This document shows, in pieces, positions 1 to 10,859 of a stretch of 64,000 nt of DNA. Source of the DNA: Plenodomus lindquistii (Eukaryota; Ascomycota; Dothideomycetes; Pleosporales; Leptosphaeriaceae); NCBI GenBank assembly GCA_025504975.1, contig JANUWI010000009.1:310001-374000 (forward strand), given 5' to 3'. Both the position numbers and the translations under genes were made by a program. Each line of letters opens with the position of its first letter. Position 1 is the first letter of the stretch. Under the pieces are notes generated by a model, which searched no databases, was not told the origin of the DNA, and worked only from the letters and a program-made list of their open reading frames with translations.

Positions 1-1583
1 ACGCAAGCTGCGCAACTGTACCAACAAGAAGTTCGTGACAACATCCTCGCTTGGAGGAAGTTCGCCCGCAAACCGACTGGCGAAGAACAAGAACTGCTCT
101 TCACTGCGCAGGAGAAGGAGACGGAAAGTATCACTGGCACTGCACGAAAGCTGACCGTCAAGCGAAGTCAAACATTGGCTCGTGGACTACGATCAGCGTC
201 AGGAGAGAAGGAGACCAAGACCCCCAAGCAGACACAGGATGGCAAGCTATTTGCATACGACGTATTCGCTCGCGTCTTGGACGACATTGGCCCAGTCTTG
301 TTGACGGAACAAAACTTTATCACAGAGTTCTTCCACGCAACCTCGACCGATGCGGTCGACTTCCCGGAAGCAGTACAGGCAGCACCTCCAGAAGCTCGCC
401 GAGGACCAAATCTGTGGATACGAAAGCATTTCGAAGCTGATCGGGCCATGGCTAAACACGTTACTGGAGTCATGGAAGAGATCTTTTCCTTTTGGCCTAC
501 AGAGTTGCAAAGTCTCGTGGACTGGGCTTGCCAAGCAGATCCTCTGTAAGTTGGATTAACGGCTACTATATGTGACATCTGCTAACATGGGACCAGACAA
601 GGTGTTGGTATACTAGGTGCAGTCGACCGCAAGTTACTCGACATCGAGGATTCCAACCAAGACTTCCTGACCCGCAACCTCCAAAAGATCCACGAGCGTC
701 TCCAAGGTCTGTTCAGCAAATTTCTCGACGAGCAAATCCGCGCAATCGAAGACACCAAAGTCAAGATCAAGAAACGCAAGGGCGTCATTGCCTTCATGAA
801 GACCTTTCCCCACTTCTCTGTTGCGATAGAGAATATGCTCCCGCCTTCCTCCGACGGTGGCGACCAGCTCGAAACCCGCCGTATGGTCAACGACGGCTAC
901 CAGCGCATGAACAAAGCCATGTTCGAGAGCTTGAAAGTCATCGCGAAAGAGTCACCCGCTGTCATGGCATCCCAAGGCCAAGGCGACCCCGAAGACAAAG
1001 AAGCGCTAAACTATCATATCCTGCTCATCGAGAACATGAATCACTACATGGAAGAAGTGGACGCGCGCCCAGACACTGTACTCGATTACTGGAAGTCCAA
1101 AGCCCAGGATGAATGCACAGAGCACATGAATCTCTACGTTGACGCCGTCATCCGTCGGCCGTTGGGGAAACTCCTTGTAAGTCTTTATTCGCCGCCCTCA
1201 CATCTCCGGAGATTCGCTAACACAAATCCCAGGAATTCATTGAATCCACTGAAACCCTCCTCTCCCAACCCACCGCCACCCCTCAGTCCATTTCCCAACG
1301 GTCCTCGCACTCCCGCTCCGTCTTCAAGAAACTCGCACACTCGCATGACGCAAAGGAACTCCGCAAGGGTATCGAAGCCCTCAAAAAGCGCGTGGACAAG
1401 CACTTTGGCGACGCAGATGATCCCAGTATAAGTAGGGATCTAGTATTCAAGGTACTCAAGGAATGTGAGAGGAAGTATGTGGGGATCAGCGAGAGGATGG
1501 GTGTAATTAATCAGGACATTTATGCTGGGGAAGTGGAGATTGATTGGGGGGTGAGGGAGGTGGAGAGCGCGTTTAGGCGGTAA
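1..1583 (+). CDS. SEC3: Exocyst complex subunit SEC3, C-terminal part (5' end outside window)
   Basis: Open from base 1 in frame 1, so the N-terminal PIP2/Rho-binding part lies upstream of the window. Three exons are visible: 1-545, 597-1176 and 1233-1583. The introns are GTAAGT...CCAG and GTAAGT...CCAG, and both restore the frame. The translation is the long helical C-terminal domain of Sec3, with segments such as LFAYDVFARVLDDIGPVLLTEQNF, then RRMVNDGYQRMNKAMFESLK and YHILLIENMNHYMEEV. Sec3 is a landmark subunit of the exocyst, which tethers secretory vesicles at the plasma membrane and hyphal tip. The gene ends in a basic, helical tail (VREVESAFRR). Family assignment rests on recognised sequence and not on a search; I am confident of Sec3 over Exo70/Sec5. 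Confidence 0.88.
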
Positions 1584-1795
1584 GCGCGTATGTTTGAGGG
1601 AGGGAAAGGGGGTGTAAATGGGAAGTGTATGTTTTTTGCTGCGTGGGCTTGTATATACTTGGATATTTTGGCTGGGTATGTGGCAGATGCATTGTGGGCT
1701 GGACACTGTACTGTACTGTCTGTGTTTCGTCTTGCAAGGCGTTTTCTGGCGATTGTTGCATGAATACCATACTGTCTACGTCTCATATTCTCTCC

Positions 1796-2365
1796 TTATA
1801 CCTCATGACCAGCCGTCGCAACGCTCAAAATCCGCTCTTCAAGACCAGACACATGTACAACCTCAATACCACTCGCCTCTAACTTCGCCCTGCCCTCATT
1901 CTCACCAACAAACTTCTCAGGCTCCTTAACACCAATATACACCTTCCGAATCCTCAATTCCCCATCTTTACCCCTCGTGCGAATAATCCGATCCGCACAC
2001 GGAAGATTCCCACTCAGGCGCAAATTGCAAGGCTCCATGGTAGTATAAATGACCGTATTCGGCGGCAATGCCTCGCCCACACGTTCCTCAGGGAGACCAT
2101 GTTCCCTGGCCAACTTCAAGAGACAGCATTGCTCTGCGTGCGTGTTTCCCTCGCACTCGAGCGTATATCCACGTGATAATATGGCGCCGGTATCTGCATC
2201 CACCAATAGCGCTCCGACGCGGAAATTCGACGGCTTTGGGGGTGATTCTTGGGCTTGGTCTAAGGCGAGACGTAGGTATTGCATGTGGTTATTTGGATCT
2301 GGGGGTTGAGATGGGGGATTCGGGCCATCCCATGTTTTCACTGGTCCTTCCCATTCTTCGGGCAT
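1796..2365 (-). CDS. RibD/RIB2-type cytidine deaminase-fold protein
   Basis: Single-exon 189-aa protein. It has the zinc-deaminase signature: HAEQ (about residue 76, zinc His plus catalytic Glu) followed by TMEPCNLRLSGNLPCADRI, where the two Cys ligands are spaced as in the PC-x(7-9)-PCxxxI motif of the riboflavin-pathway deaminase RibD/Rib2 and not the PCxxC of simple cytidine deaminases. The likely chemistry is hydrolytic deamination of a pyrimidine or pyrimidine-like riboside; riboflavin synthesis (DRAP deaminase) is the family's best known role. No reductase or pseudouridine-synthase domain is fused, unlike RibD or yeast Rib2. It is convergent with SEC3 (212 bp gap) and divergent from the J-protein gene. 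Substrate is uncertain. Confidence 0.75.
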   Translation of the reverse strand: MPEEWEGPVKTWDGPNPPSQPPDPNNHMQYLRLALDQAQESPPKPSNFRVGALLVDADTGAILSRGYTLECEGNTHAEQCCLLKLAREHGLPEERVGEALPPNTVIYTTMEPCNLRLSGNLPCADRIIRTRGKDGELRIRKVYIGVKEPEKFVGENEGRAKLEASGIEVVHVSGLEERILSVATAGHEV

Positions 2366-2561
2366 TTTTTGGGGGGAGGTGAGGGAGTGGTGAGGCGGGT
2401 GACGTAGTGGCGAGGTGAGGATGCGGGAGTGTGGGTCTGTGCGACTTGCGTGGTGGTGGACTTAGCTCCGGCTAAAGTCCGACATCACGTTCCTACGCGA
2501 CGACGCGTTTTCGTTCACGTTCAACTACGATCAACGTCAACTTACAGTCAAAATCGAGAAT

Positions 2562-3737
2562 ATGGCGCGCAAACAACAGACTCGCAAGGAGCGCGAGGAA
2601 GAAGCCATGCGCGAGGACCCTTTCGTCAATGATGAGGAGGAGGAAGGCGAGGAAGATGAAGGCCCGCCTACCATCGATCCGTATGAAGTATTGGGACTCG
2701 AGCAAGAGGCTACCGCCGACGACGTCAAGAAGGCATACCGCAAGCTTGCTCTCAAGCATCATCCTGGTACGTCAAGGTGCTCATGTGTTTGATGTTTAGT
2801 GTCTAGACTGACTTCCTCTTCAGACAAGGCTGCAGAGGGTGACAAGGAGACTGCCCACAAGACCTTCCAAGAGATCGCATTTGCATACGCTGTCCTGTCG
2901 GACGATCGTCGCAGACGCCGCTACGACCTTACGGGTAGTACAGCGGAGACACTAGAGGACGACGGCGACTTCGACTGGCTGAAGTTCTACCGAGAGCAGT
3001 TTGAAAACGTAGTCAACGAGGAGGCCATCAACCGCGTCTCAAACGAGTACAAGAACAGCGCAGAGGAGCGACGCGATCTGATAAAAGCCTACAAGAAGTG
3101 CAAAGGCAACCTGGATGCCATGTACCAGCTGGTCATGCTGTCAGATATCCTAGAGGACGACGACCGGTTCAGACAAATCCTCGACGAAGAGATTGAAAAG
3201 GGTACCATTGAGTCACTTCCACTCTACGCCAGTCAGACAGATGCGACCCGCCAAAAGGCCAAGGACCGTGAAATCAAGAGGCGCGAGGACTACCAGAAGC
3301 AACAGGAGAAGAAGAAGGAGGCAGCCGGCGAGACCAAAGGCAAAGCCAAAGCAAAGAGCAAGAAGAGTGGTGGAGACGACATGGCAGGTCTTGCAGCGCT
3401 CATACAACAGCGGCAAAAGGCACGGTCGGGCAACTTCTTCGACCAGCTAGAGTCGAAATATGCGCCAAACTCACGCGGTTCGAAACGTTCCACGCCAATG
3501 GAAGAACCCCCCGAGGAAGCCTTCCAAGCCACCGCAGCAAGAAAGAAGCAGAAGCAGAGTAGCCGCTCAAAAAAGAAGATCGTCGAGGAGAGCGAAGAAG
3601 ACGAAATGGACCTTGACGAGGAGGATATCGGCGATTCAGAGGATGAGGAAGAGGATGAACCTCCTCGCAAGTCAAAGGCTAAAGCTGCGCCCAAGTCTAA
3701 GGCTAGAGGTCGGGGACGAACGAGCAGTGTGGCTTAG
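2562..3737 (+). CDS. J-domain co-chaperone, DNAJC9-like
   Basis: Two exons, 2562-2766 and 2824-3737, joined inside the Asp codon of the HPD motif (CCT G|GTACGT...TTCAG|AC AAG). This gives HHPDKAAEGDKETAHKTFQEI, so the J domain (about residues 42-110) has the intact HPD tripeptide needed to stimulate Hsp70 ATPase. An acidic N-terminus precedes it. A DNAJC9-type helical region follows (DWLKFYREQFENVV, then RRDLIKAYKKCKGNLDAMY), then a Lys/Glu-rich tail with basic runs (KSKKSGG, KSKAKAAPKSKARGRGR) suggesting nuclear import. DNAJC9-family proteins act as histone H3-H4 chaperone/Hsp70 co-chaperones; that function is inferred from the family. The total is about 372 aa. The ATG at 2562 follows a purine-rich leader with no upstream in-frame start. 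Confidence 0.85.
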
Positions 3738-4395
3738 GGCTTCCATTTGCTTGGATGTGCTCGCACTCCGCGCACATATTGGGAGGTGGTAGGCGTTAGG
3801 GATGGTATTTCAACGATTTGCATAGCACGGACTCTGGACTGTGAGAATACCCGTTTGGAGTAAGAAGCTTGCATGGGCTTTGATGTGTTCTAGCACATGC
3901 AGGGTAACATGATCGTTTCCAAGAACCGTCTATAATTCTTTCTCGCTTTGTCATGACCCCGTGTGCACTCGTTTACTAAGTTTACTTGTCATGCGCAAGA
4001 CCTCACTATGGTGCGGATACTACGCTTTTGCGGTTCTGCTATAGCAAAGTACCTTATGCTCGTCTTTTATTGCTTGAGCGATCAAGATGCGCGCTTTGCG
4101 ATAACTCAAGCACACTGTTGTCTACTCGCTCACTTTTAGTCTAGGTTCTATTGGCCATACGTTCGCGGAGCAAACGGACGCTGTCCACCCTGCTTCTTTC
4201 TGAGTAGTGGTCCGCATTGACGCCGTCTTTCACCTTGACAACCCTGCGCGTTACTGTAAACGCGCATTCTCGCGTCGCCCCACTCTCATGTAGTCAAGCC
4301 CACGTTGTCACTCTCTCACTCTTACTCGCACCTTTCTCGTATCCTCCTACAATCCTCCCAACCCGTCACGCAATCGTAGCCACGAACAATCCGCA
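3738..4395. other. Intergenic, no gene seen
   Basis: This stretch is the 3' flank of the J-protein gene followed by the promoter of the next gene. It is pyrimidine-rich just before the ATG at 4396. No coding stretch, tRNA or repeat was recognised. Confidence 0.6.
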
Positions 4396-5499
4396 ATGGC
4401 CAATCCTCCAGGCACCCCAACTGCGCGCAAGGTAAAACGGCAAGCTGTAGACTCGAATGTGATACTTACTCGGTTTGTACAGGCTCCATCGACCACACAA
4501 TCACCAGCAACAACCAGCTCGAAGAAATCCGCAAAGAGCAAACAGCAGCCCAAGTCTGGTACTCAAGCTCTCGCGATCAACCGACAGCGCAAGACATCTA
4601 CAGCTTCTCAGAAATCTACACAGACGGGCAATAAGCGCAATTTCAAGATGGAGGTGAGCGGGAGAGTACGAGATGGGTATGATTGACAGTTGTAACTGAC
4701 AGTATCGCAGGAAGAGGCAGCCGCGAAGACCACACCCAAGTCCGGTGTTGATGCGTCTACTGGTATCGAACTGTCTTCAACGACTCCCAAGAAACGAAAG
4801 CTCGATATCATGATGACGCATGACTACAAGAGTCTACTAGCAAGCCCTTTCCACCTCTCCCTACCGACCCAGCAACTCCCATCAGGAATATCACAATTCC
4901 ACTCGACACCCACGCAGCAGCCTCGAACACCCTCACACCTAGTCTCGACACCACCCCAACCACTACCCACACCCTACTACCTCTCCACGCCCCAGCCCCC
5001 ACCCACCCAACAGTCCCAACCCCAACTAACCTGCGACGAACTAATCCTCAACCTCTTCAAACACAGCCTAAACCGGTCCCCCCATCTCCGCCCCCTTAGC
5101 ACCATCACCCGCGTAACCCACACGCAAATCAACGACATCACGCACGCCATGTGGCAGTCCGCCTTTGCAACTCCGGGCTGCATGGACCAAGTCGCCACGT
5201 ACGCGGCCATGATGTCGACGATCAAGCTGGCTGCCCTGGCGAAGATGAATTATCTCCCCACGTGGTGGTTTATTCGTGAGATGACGGTTAGGCTGTTGGG
5301 GGCGATGAAGTGTAGTGTTGATGATGGGGTTATGATGAGGGAGTGGGCGGAGAAGTTGGAGTGGGTTAGGGCGTGTTTGCCGCAGCATATGCCGAAGAGG
5401 GGTGGTGGTGGTGGGGAGAAGGAGAAGGAGGAGGAGGAGGGTGAGGTTGTTGTGGTGGAGGATGATGAGGAAGGGGGCGAGGAGAAGGGGAAGGGTTGA
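4396..5499 (+). CDS. Unknown protein, basic N-terminus and acidic C-terminal tail
   Basis: I do not recognise this protein. The exon pair 4396-4653 and 4711-5499 is joined by a GTGAGC...CGCAG intron with the frame kept. A second candidate intron, 4432-4482 (GTAAAA, branch-like CTTAC, ends TACAG), is exactly 51 nt with no stop, so both spliced and retained forms stay in frame. The N-terminal 120 residues are Ser/Thr/Lys-rich with nuclear-localisation-like TPKKRKLD. The centre is Pro/Gln-rich. A folded-looking helical segment follows (CDELILNLFKHSLNRS through HAMWQSAFATPGCMDQVATYAAMMSTIKLAALAKMNY, then WWFIREMTVRLL). The C-terminus is a Gly run followed by Glu/Asp. A nuclear protein is the most I would infer. 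Confidence 0.65.
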
Positions 5500-5999
5500 G
5501 TGGCTGGGGGTGATGGTTGTCGGTTGGGGGTGTGAGGGTGATGGACGGTTGGGTAATGTGCTTGATCTTTCGTGATGCACACGCGGCTGCTGCATATATC
5601 GAGATCAGGCGTGGAATTTACTGGACTAGGCATAATGCGACCAATTTTGTGCAAGAGCCCTGGGCATCATGTTTGGATACTCCATGTAGGGCTCAGTCTC
5701 AGCTTTGTGTTTCTTGAGTTTCTCAATGCCACGTCGCCAAAAGAATACCCAAGCTCTTTGGACACAACTACCATTCTACAAGTACGAGTCTTCCTGGCGA
5801 CTTTAAATTTCTCATGCAGAACAAGGCTGAGACAATCACGTGTGCATTCAACCCACAGCCTCGTGCATAACCCCGCGTCAGCTTCTCGGTTCACCCTGGC
5901 ACTCGTCTTACAACGCTCGACTTGAATACGCATTCTTCATTCCAAACCCTCTCGATCAAGACACATCGCGCGCTAGCCTTCAGTCGCATAAAGCCGACG
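5500..5999. other. Intergenic, no gene seen
   Basis: This separates the unknown nuclear-type gene from the decayed HET gene. I see only short open frames without coding character. Confidence 0.55.
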
Positions 6000-7880
6000 A
6001 TGGAAACGACCCAACTCTCGCTCGAAGCGCCTACCTCTTCTAGGCAACAGCCTCTACAACACGCATATCAACTTTTTTCAAAACTGAGCCATATTTGAAT
6101 ACTATGTCTCGAGCCAGGAGTGAAGGACGATTCGGTACGATGCTCGCTGATACACGTTGATCTGGACGATGAGCCCCGATTCGAAGCTGTCTCCTACGCT
6201 TGGGGAACTGAGCCACCGACCCGCTCAATCACTTGCGACGATCAACAAATGATCATTCGGCGGAACCTCTTCGACGGACTTGTGGTCTTCAGACATATCG
6301 ACCGTCCGCGAGATCTCTGGATTGATGCAATATGTATCAATCAAAGTGATTATCTGGAAAAAGGTGCTCAGGTACAGCTCATGACGCGAATCTACTCAGA
6401 AGCAACAAGAGTACTGGCATGGCTCGGAAGAGAAGATCCGGTTATAGTGAAGACTGTATTTACTTGCATTTATGCAACCATGCGGCGCTCCATGCTAGAT
6501 TCGGAGGACCCGCGTATGAAATTTGGACGTGTCAGGAAGTTCTTTGAGGAAGATACGGTTAACCCTCCTCTGTGGATGGGTCACCCTCTGAGAGAACAAA
6601 CCGATGATGAGTTTGCTTCATTCAAGTACCTTGACGTCCGCGTCCAGTCAATGATATTGCAGCTTTACCAAAACCCATATTTCCGTCGAGGATAGATAGT
6701 ACAGGAGATTGCATTGTCTCGTGCTGTAGACATATTCTGGGACTACGGGCAAATCGAGTTCATACCAGTCTGTCTTTATGTCTCCGAAGTTCAGAACGGC
6801 CTCGTAAACTTCTTGAACAAGAGTCACCCAGCGGCGCCTGCCTTTTTGGCTGTACACCGTCTTCTTTTCACCTATTTATCACAAGCTGATGCGACGTCCA
6901 TGAGCATGCTAGACAAGCCAACACTGATAGTACTCGCGAACATGCGCCACTACCACTTCACCGACCAGTTGGATCGGGTCTACGGTGCACTGGGTTTGAT
7001 CAACTCCAGCAGTGTTCCACAGAGTAGGACATCGAAGATCCGTCCAATTTATAGCATATCAATCTTACAATGCTATCAAGGTTTAGCGGAAGAGTTCTTA
7101 TTTGGACAAAGGGAGCTTGCAGTGCTTCGATGCGTATATCATGAGCATGGAGAACTTGATCCCGAATGGCCATCATGGGTACCGGACTGGCGAATTAGCA
7201 AAGTTCGATATGATATGCCTCGGAGACTATCCGGGATCGAAGACGAAATGCACGCTACAACTACCCAATGGCTACCTACAAAGATATCTATGGCGCACAA
7301 GCAGTGCTTGCTGTTAAAAGGGCATCGCCTTACATATGCTACTCGAACCATAGGGAGTGCCGTGTCGACAGCGGATAACGAGGCTTTGCAAAAAGTGCTT
7401 CGCCAACTCGACGAGTTTCATGTCCGAGAATGTATTGCTCTAACAGCCACGATGGGCAGGTTCCGGGGCAAATACGCCGTTACCAGCGAGCAAGTAATCA
7501 AGCAAAAGGGAGTGTTATCGGAATTTCTACAAATGCATCCCAAGGATGCCGTCTTGACTAGCAACACGTGGGCATCGACAAGCGTCGAAAGAGATGTCCA
7601 GTACTTCATACGGGATTGTCGCACAGCCTTGAAAGGCCGATATTTTTTCACAGCGCACGGTGAGGACTTTACGTACCTGGGTCTCGGCCCTGATGTAATG
7701 TGCCCAAATGATATTGTCGTTCTATTGTGCGGCCAGACCGCGCCCTATGTTCTCAGGCCTTCGGAGGACGGACTTTGGAGATTGGTGGGTACATGCTACT
7801 TCGACCGGATCCAAGTCGGTCATTTGGAAAGGAATTGGGGAATAGATGAGAGGCCGTTGGAAGAGTTCGCTGTATGGTGA
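6000..7880 (+). pseudogene. HET-domain (heterokaryon incompatibility) gene with two in-frame stops
   Basis: A single uninterrupted reading frame (627 codons from ATG 6000 to TGA 7878-7880) is broken only by TGA at 6096-6098 and TAG at 6693-6695. Conserved HET motifs are present and in order: ILCLEPG then FEAVSYAWG, LWIDAICINQSD, RIYSEATRVLAWLG and YFRR..IVQEIALS. The first stop sits where HET proteins normally have Arg in the IR-LL-L-PG block, the second where the Trp of FRRVWI-QE is expected. No GT exists between 6000 and 6096, so an intron cannot remove the first stop, and a fit around the second would delete the conserved FRR block. HET proteins trigger vegetative-incompatibility cell death; this copy looks inactivated. 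The rest (to EEFAVW) is unbroken, so decay seems recent. Confidence 0.82.
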
Positions 7881-8009
7881 TCAATAAATTCTTGACAGAT
7901 TTTTCATTGAGCTTTATCAAAGACTTTGAAATTAATATGGCTTCCGAGCGTATCAAATCTCCACCTTTCTCATTGCTACCAGACATGAGCCGTACAACAC
8001 CCTAGCACC

Positions 8010-8285
8010 CTACGCCTTAACCCCCGACCTCCTCCTTGTCTGGACCTTCCTGTCTCGTCTCTTTTTATCATCGTCATCCTTCTTGCTCTTCTTGTCCCTT
8101 TCTGCCTTTCTGTTTTCTTTCTCTTTGCACTTGCTGCATAGTTCTGCACCAGGTCCGTCTTTCCGCGGCCAGGGGCTACGTTCACGCGTAGCACAATTGG
8201 CATCGGCACATCGACTCAAATTATATTTGGGTGGATTGTAAGCTGCTTTGCACTGCGGGCAGCATTGGCGTATGGTATTGCACAT
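8010..8285 (-). CDS. Small Cys-rich basic protein, unknown
   Basis: Intronless 91-aa frame. The N-terminal half has seven Cys in paired arrangement (MCNTIRQCCPQCKAAYN, then CADANCATRE, then LCSKCKEKE), which could form a zinc-ribbon-like fold. The C-terminal half is a highly charged Lys/Arg/Asp helix (RKAERDKKSKKDDDDKKRRD). There is no signal peptide, so it is unlikely to be a secreted effector. Proteins of this small MCxxI...C layout occur in many Dothideomycetes as uncharacterised families, but I cannot name one. It lies convergent with the HET pseudogene (129 bp away). Confidence 0.55.
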   Translation of the reverse strand: MCNTIRQCCPQCKAAYNPPKYNLSRCADANCATRERSPWPRKDGPGAELCSKCKEKENRKAERDKKSKKDDDDKKRRDRKVQTRRRSGVKA

Positions 8286-8908
8286 GTTACTGGATGTCTT
8301 GGTGATCTATTCCTGATCGTCGATTGGTGGCAGTGTGTATCTTGTAGGCGGGCTTGGATTTAGTGTTGATGTGTTTGAGTACTGTGTATGTGTTGCAATG
8401 TGCCAGTGGAAGGCTGAGGTTTATACTCCTGGTTGTTGTTATCACTTCACCTGGATGTTTCGTTGAAGAGATCCCCTGTCGCGGTAAGCATTCCGTGGGC
8501 ATAAAACAATGAGGATGTTTCAATTGTGGGGGTTCGGTTTGAAGAATGGCCATAGAGACGATTCTCTTCTTGAAATGTTATCTTCAGTGTCAGACTTGTT
8601 CGGTGACTTTCACAGAAGCCGTTGAATGTTGCTACTCGCAATGGTGACTTCGGGAAGCCAGAAGGAGACGTCTTTCAAGAACACAAGTTGGAAGCTCACG
8701 GTAGATTCACTTGCAGCTGTGAATGGATCAGGATTCGAATTTCAGGCGCTGGAAATACGCGAAATGGTGGGAAAGAACAGTAAATACGAAACATGGAGGC
8801 GTAGACTGTGAACTCCGAGTTCAGAACTCGAATGGCGTAAGCATTATAGCGGCCTAGTTCTAGATGTAGGTTAAGCGTGCTATTTTAACTCTCGCCTGGC
8901 ACAGGCCA
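8286..8908. other. Intergenic, no gene seen
   Basis: This is the promoter side of the small Cys-rich gene and the 3' flank of the EngB gene. Short open frames here lack coding character. Confidence 0.5.
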
Positions 8909-10411
8909 TCATACGCCGGCTTGCTTATTAGGCTTCTTTCCTCCTGCCTCCAATCCAGCAGCTTTCAGCACTGCATATCTCACATGGTCGATCCCCAACC
9001 TCTTCCCATCAACTACCGTTTCCGCACTACACGCCAAAATCTCCCCCAGCGCACCTCCACCAACCGGCGGCTTGATCTCCACCTTCAGCTTCTCCATCGC
9101 CTCCCGTAGACCCTGAACAGTCCCTTTCGGCTTAAGCTTATCCATCGACTTCCCGTTGAAGTGCTTGATCTCCTTCGCCTTGGGTATATACAGCTTATCC
9201 ATCTTTGAAAGAATGATCTGGTGACTCACACCCGCGAGACGCAGCGAGGCAAGCAGCGAGCGATCTTTATCCTTGATCCCGTGCTGGGCGTCGAGAAGGA
9301 CGAAAACACGACGGAGCTGTTTACGCGATTGGATGTACTTCATTATCTCGATCCCCCAGGATGACAACGATCCCTCGCCGTATCCGGGCATGTCTACGAT
9401 GACGAGACCGCTTCGGCCAATGATCTTGTCACGGCCGTCAGGTTGCTTTTTAATGACGATGCCGTTTCCGGAGCCGATACCGTAGAGATTCATGGTCTTG
9501 GTGAAGCCAGGGGTGGCGGATGTACGAGCTAGGAGGTTCTTGATGTCTGCGCCAATCACGGCGTTTAGCAGACTTGACTTTCCCACATTACTGCGGCCCA
9601 CGAAAGCAACTTCTGGGACGTCGGATTCAGGGAAGACGCGGAACTGGGCTACGCTTCGTAGGAGTTTGGCGTCCTTGCCGTGGTTGGTGAAGAAGCGGTT
9701 GGCGAGTACTTTGTGATTTACAGTTGGTGGGAAGGATTCCCAGTACCAGTTGAAGTCTTCTGGACTGCCAAGCTTCTTCCCAGTCTGAGTCGCAGGAGGT
9801 TCAGGAGCAGGCGGGGTTGCAGCTTCTGGCTTTGGCTGTACGCCTAGGGGCGTAGATGGTTTACTTGGTTGAAGTTCGTCGAGTGTTTCCTGGGGTCTGG
9901 TTCTTCGTAACGGTTTCCGCATATCTGCCTCAAGTGCTTCGAGTGACTCTGAGGATCCAGTGTTTGATCGTACAATTCTTTCAACACGTCGTGGTCGTCC
10001 AGGTCTTATGCGACCTCTTGGCCTTAGCTCTACAATCTTATTTTCTGCATCTTGAACGTAGCCGCTTGTATGTAGACCCGACCACCGCGTTGAATCAACA
10101 CGACTATCTCTTTCAGTGAACGAATTCCATCTTCTCTTTCCCAGAGCATGAATTGGACTTCGTAAAGACTTTGAGGCTCGATCAAAATTTACGTGAACAG
10201 AGCTCCGTCCCGTAAGGTGTGTGGAGTATTGGCGCGATAGATGACTCAAACAGCTTCGACATACATATCCAGAATTTCTCAATGGCAAGTTCATACCTGC
10301 GATTGTCGATGTGCAGACGAAGAGCGATGTCACGACTCTAAGTTCACGGTTGGTCCAAGCGTCCTCCGCAACTTTTCGCCGCAGCACCTCCGCAATTGAC
10401 AACTTCGACAT
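8909..10411 (-). CDS. Mitochondrial EngB/YihA-type GTPase (Mrx8-like)
   Basis: Single exon of about 500 aa. The C-terminal 250 residues are a TRAFAC-class GTPase of the EngB family: G1 GRSNVGKSS, G2-region TSATPGFTKT, G3 DMPGYG and G4 SKMD. EngB proteins assist ribosome large-subunit assembly; the fungal mitochondrial homologue is yeast Mrx8. The N-terminal ~210 residues are low-complexity and Arg/Ser/Pro-rich, as in an imported protein. The first in-frame ATG is at 10411, but the second (10294, MNLPLRNSGYVCRSC...) gives a more convincing mitochondrial presequence, so the true start is uncertain. It is divergent from FMC1, another mitochondrial gene, with under 100 bp between starts. Confidence 0.85.
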   Translation of the reverse strand: MSKLSIAEVLRRKVAEDAWTNRELRVVTSLFVCTSTIAGMNLPLRNSGYVCRSCLSHLSRQYSTHLTGRSSVHVNFDRASKSLRSPIHALGKRRWNSFTERDSRVDSTRWSGLHTSGYVQDAENKIVELRPRGRIRPGRPRRVERIVRSNTGSSESLEALEADMRKPLRRTRPQETLDELQPSKPSTPLGVQPKPEAATPPAPEPPATQTGKKLGSPEDFNWYWESFPPTVNHKVLANRFFTNHGKDAKLLRSVAQFRVFPESDVPEVAFVGRSNVGKSSLLNAVIGADIKNLLARTSATPGFTKTMNLYGIGSGNGIVIKKQPDGRDKIIGRSGLVIVDMPGYGEGSLSSWGIEIMKYIQSRKQLRRVFVLLDAQHGIKDKDRSLLASLRLAGVSHQIILSKMDKLYIPKAKEIKHFNGKSMDKLKPKGTVQGLREAMEKLKVEIKPPVGGGALGEILACSAETVVDGKRLGIDHVRYAVLKAAGLEAGGKKPNKQAGV

Positions 10412-10502
10412 CAACGAACATCTCACAAGAACGACCTTCCTCTAGCTGTTAGACACATCGGAACACAAACGCGCCAATTCGAATACCCCGATCATAGCAA
10501 CA
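10412..10502. promoter_or_regulatory. Short bidirectional promoter between two mitochondrial genes
   Basis: Ninety-one bases separate the ATG of the EngB-type GTPase from that of FMC1 (about 208 bp if the downstream GTPase start is used). The position implies a shared promoter. I see no clear TATA or binding motif. Confidence 0.5.
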
Positions 10503-10859
10503 ATGTCGCAACAATCCACACAAATACGCTCCCTCTACCGCCGCCTCCTACGCGAACTCCCCTCAACGCCCCAATCCACACGAACTCAACACCAAAAGCT
10601 GTCCGCGCCTTCACTACTCCAACAGCGCATAAGGTCCACACTCTCAACAGCGCCTCCTGCTACCACAACACCGCAAAGCCAAATACAGCAAGCGGAGCAG
10701 TTCATACAATATGTGCAGGCGCAACGGACACATTCGACGTTACTGGAGAGATATAATCCGGGCATGGGCATGACTGAGGAGGAGAGGGTGCGATTGAGTG
10801 CGAGGAGGGTGGGCATGAATCTGCCTGTCGAGTTTGAGGAGGATGGGGAGAAGCAGTGA
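10503..10859 (+). CDS. FMC1: Mitochondrial ATP synthase assembly factor FMC1 (LYR-like)
   Basis: Intronless 118-aa protein. It begins with the LYR-family signature SLYRRLLRELP (residues 9-19) and ends with the Fmc1-type motif LLERYNPGMGMTEEERVRLSARRVGMNLP. Fmc1 works with Atp12 in assembling the F1 sector of mitochondrial ATP synthase, especially under heat stress in yeast. The Ser/Thr/Gln-rich middle (about 30-60) is probably disordered. It is divergent from the mitochondrial EngB gene, which fits shared regulation. Confidence 0.8.
   Translation: MSQQSTQIRSLYRRLLRELPSTPQSTRTQHQKLSAPSLLQQRIRSTLSTAPPATTTPQSQIQQAEQFIQYVQAQRTHSTLLERYNPGMGMTEEERVRLSARRVGMNLPVEFEEDGEKQ

Noticed and set aside
2049..2382. 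Plus-strand frames opposite the deaminase gene
   Set aside because: Antisense shadows of a gene with a clear zinc-deaminase motif.
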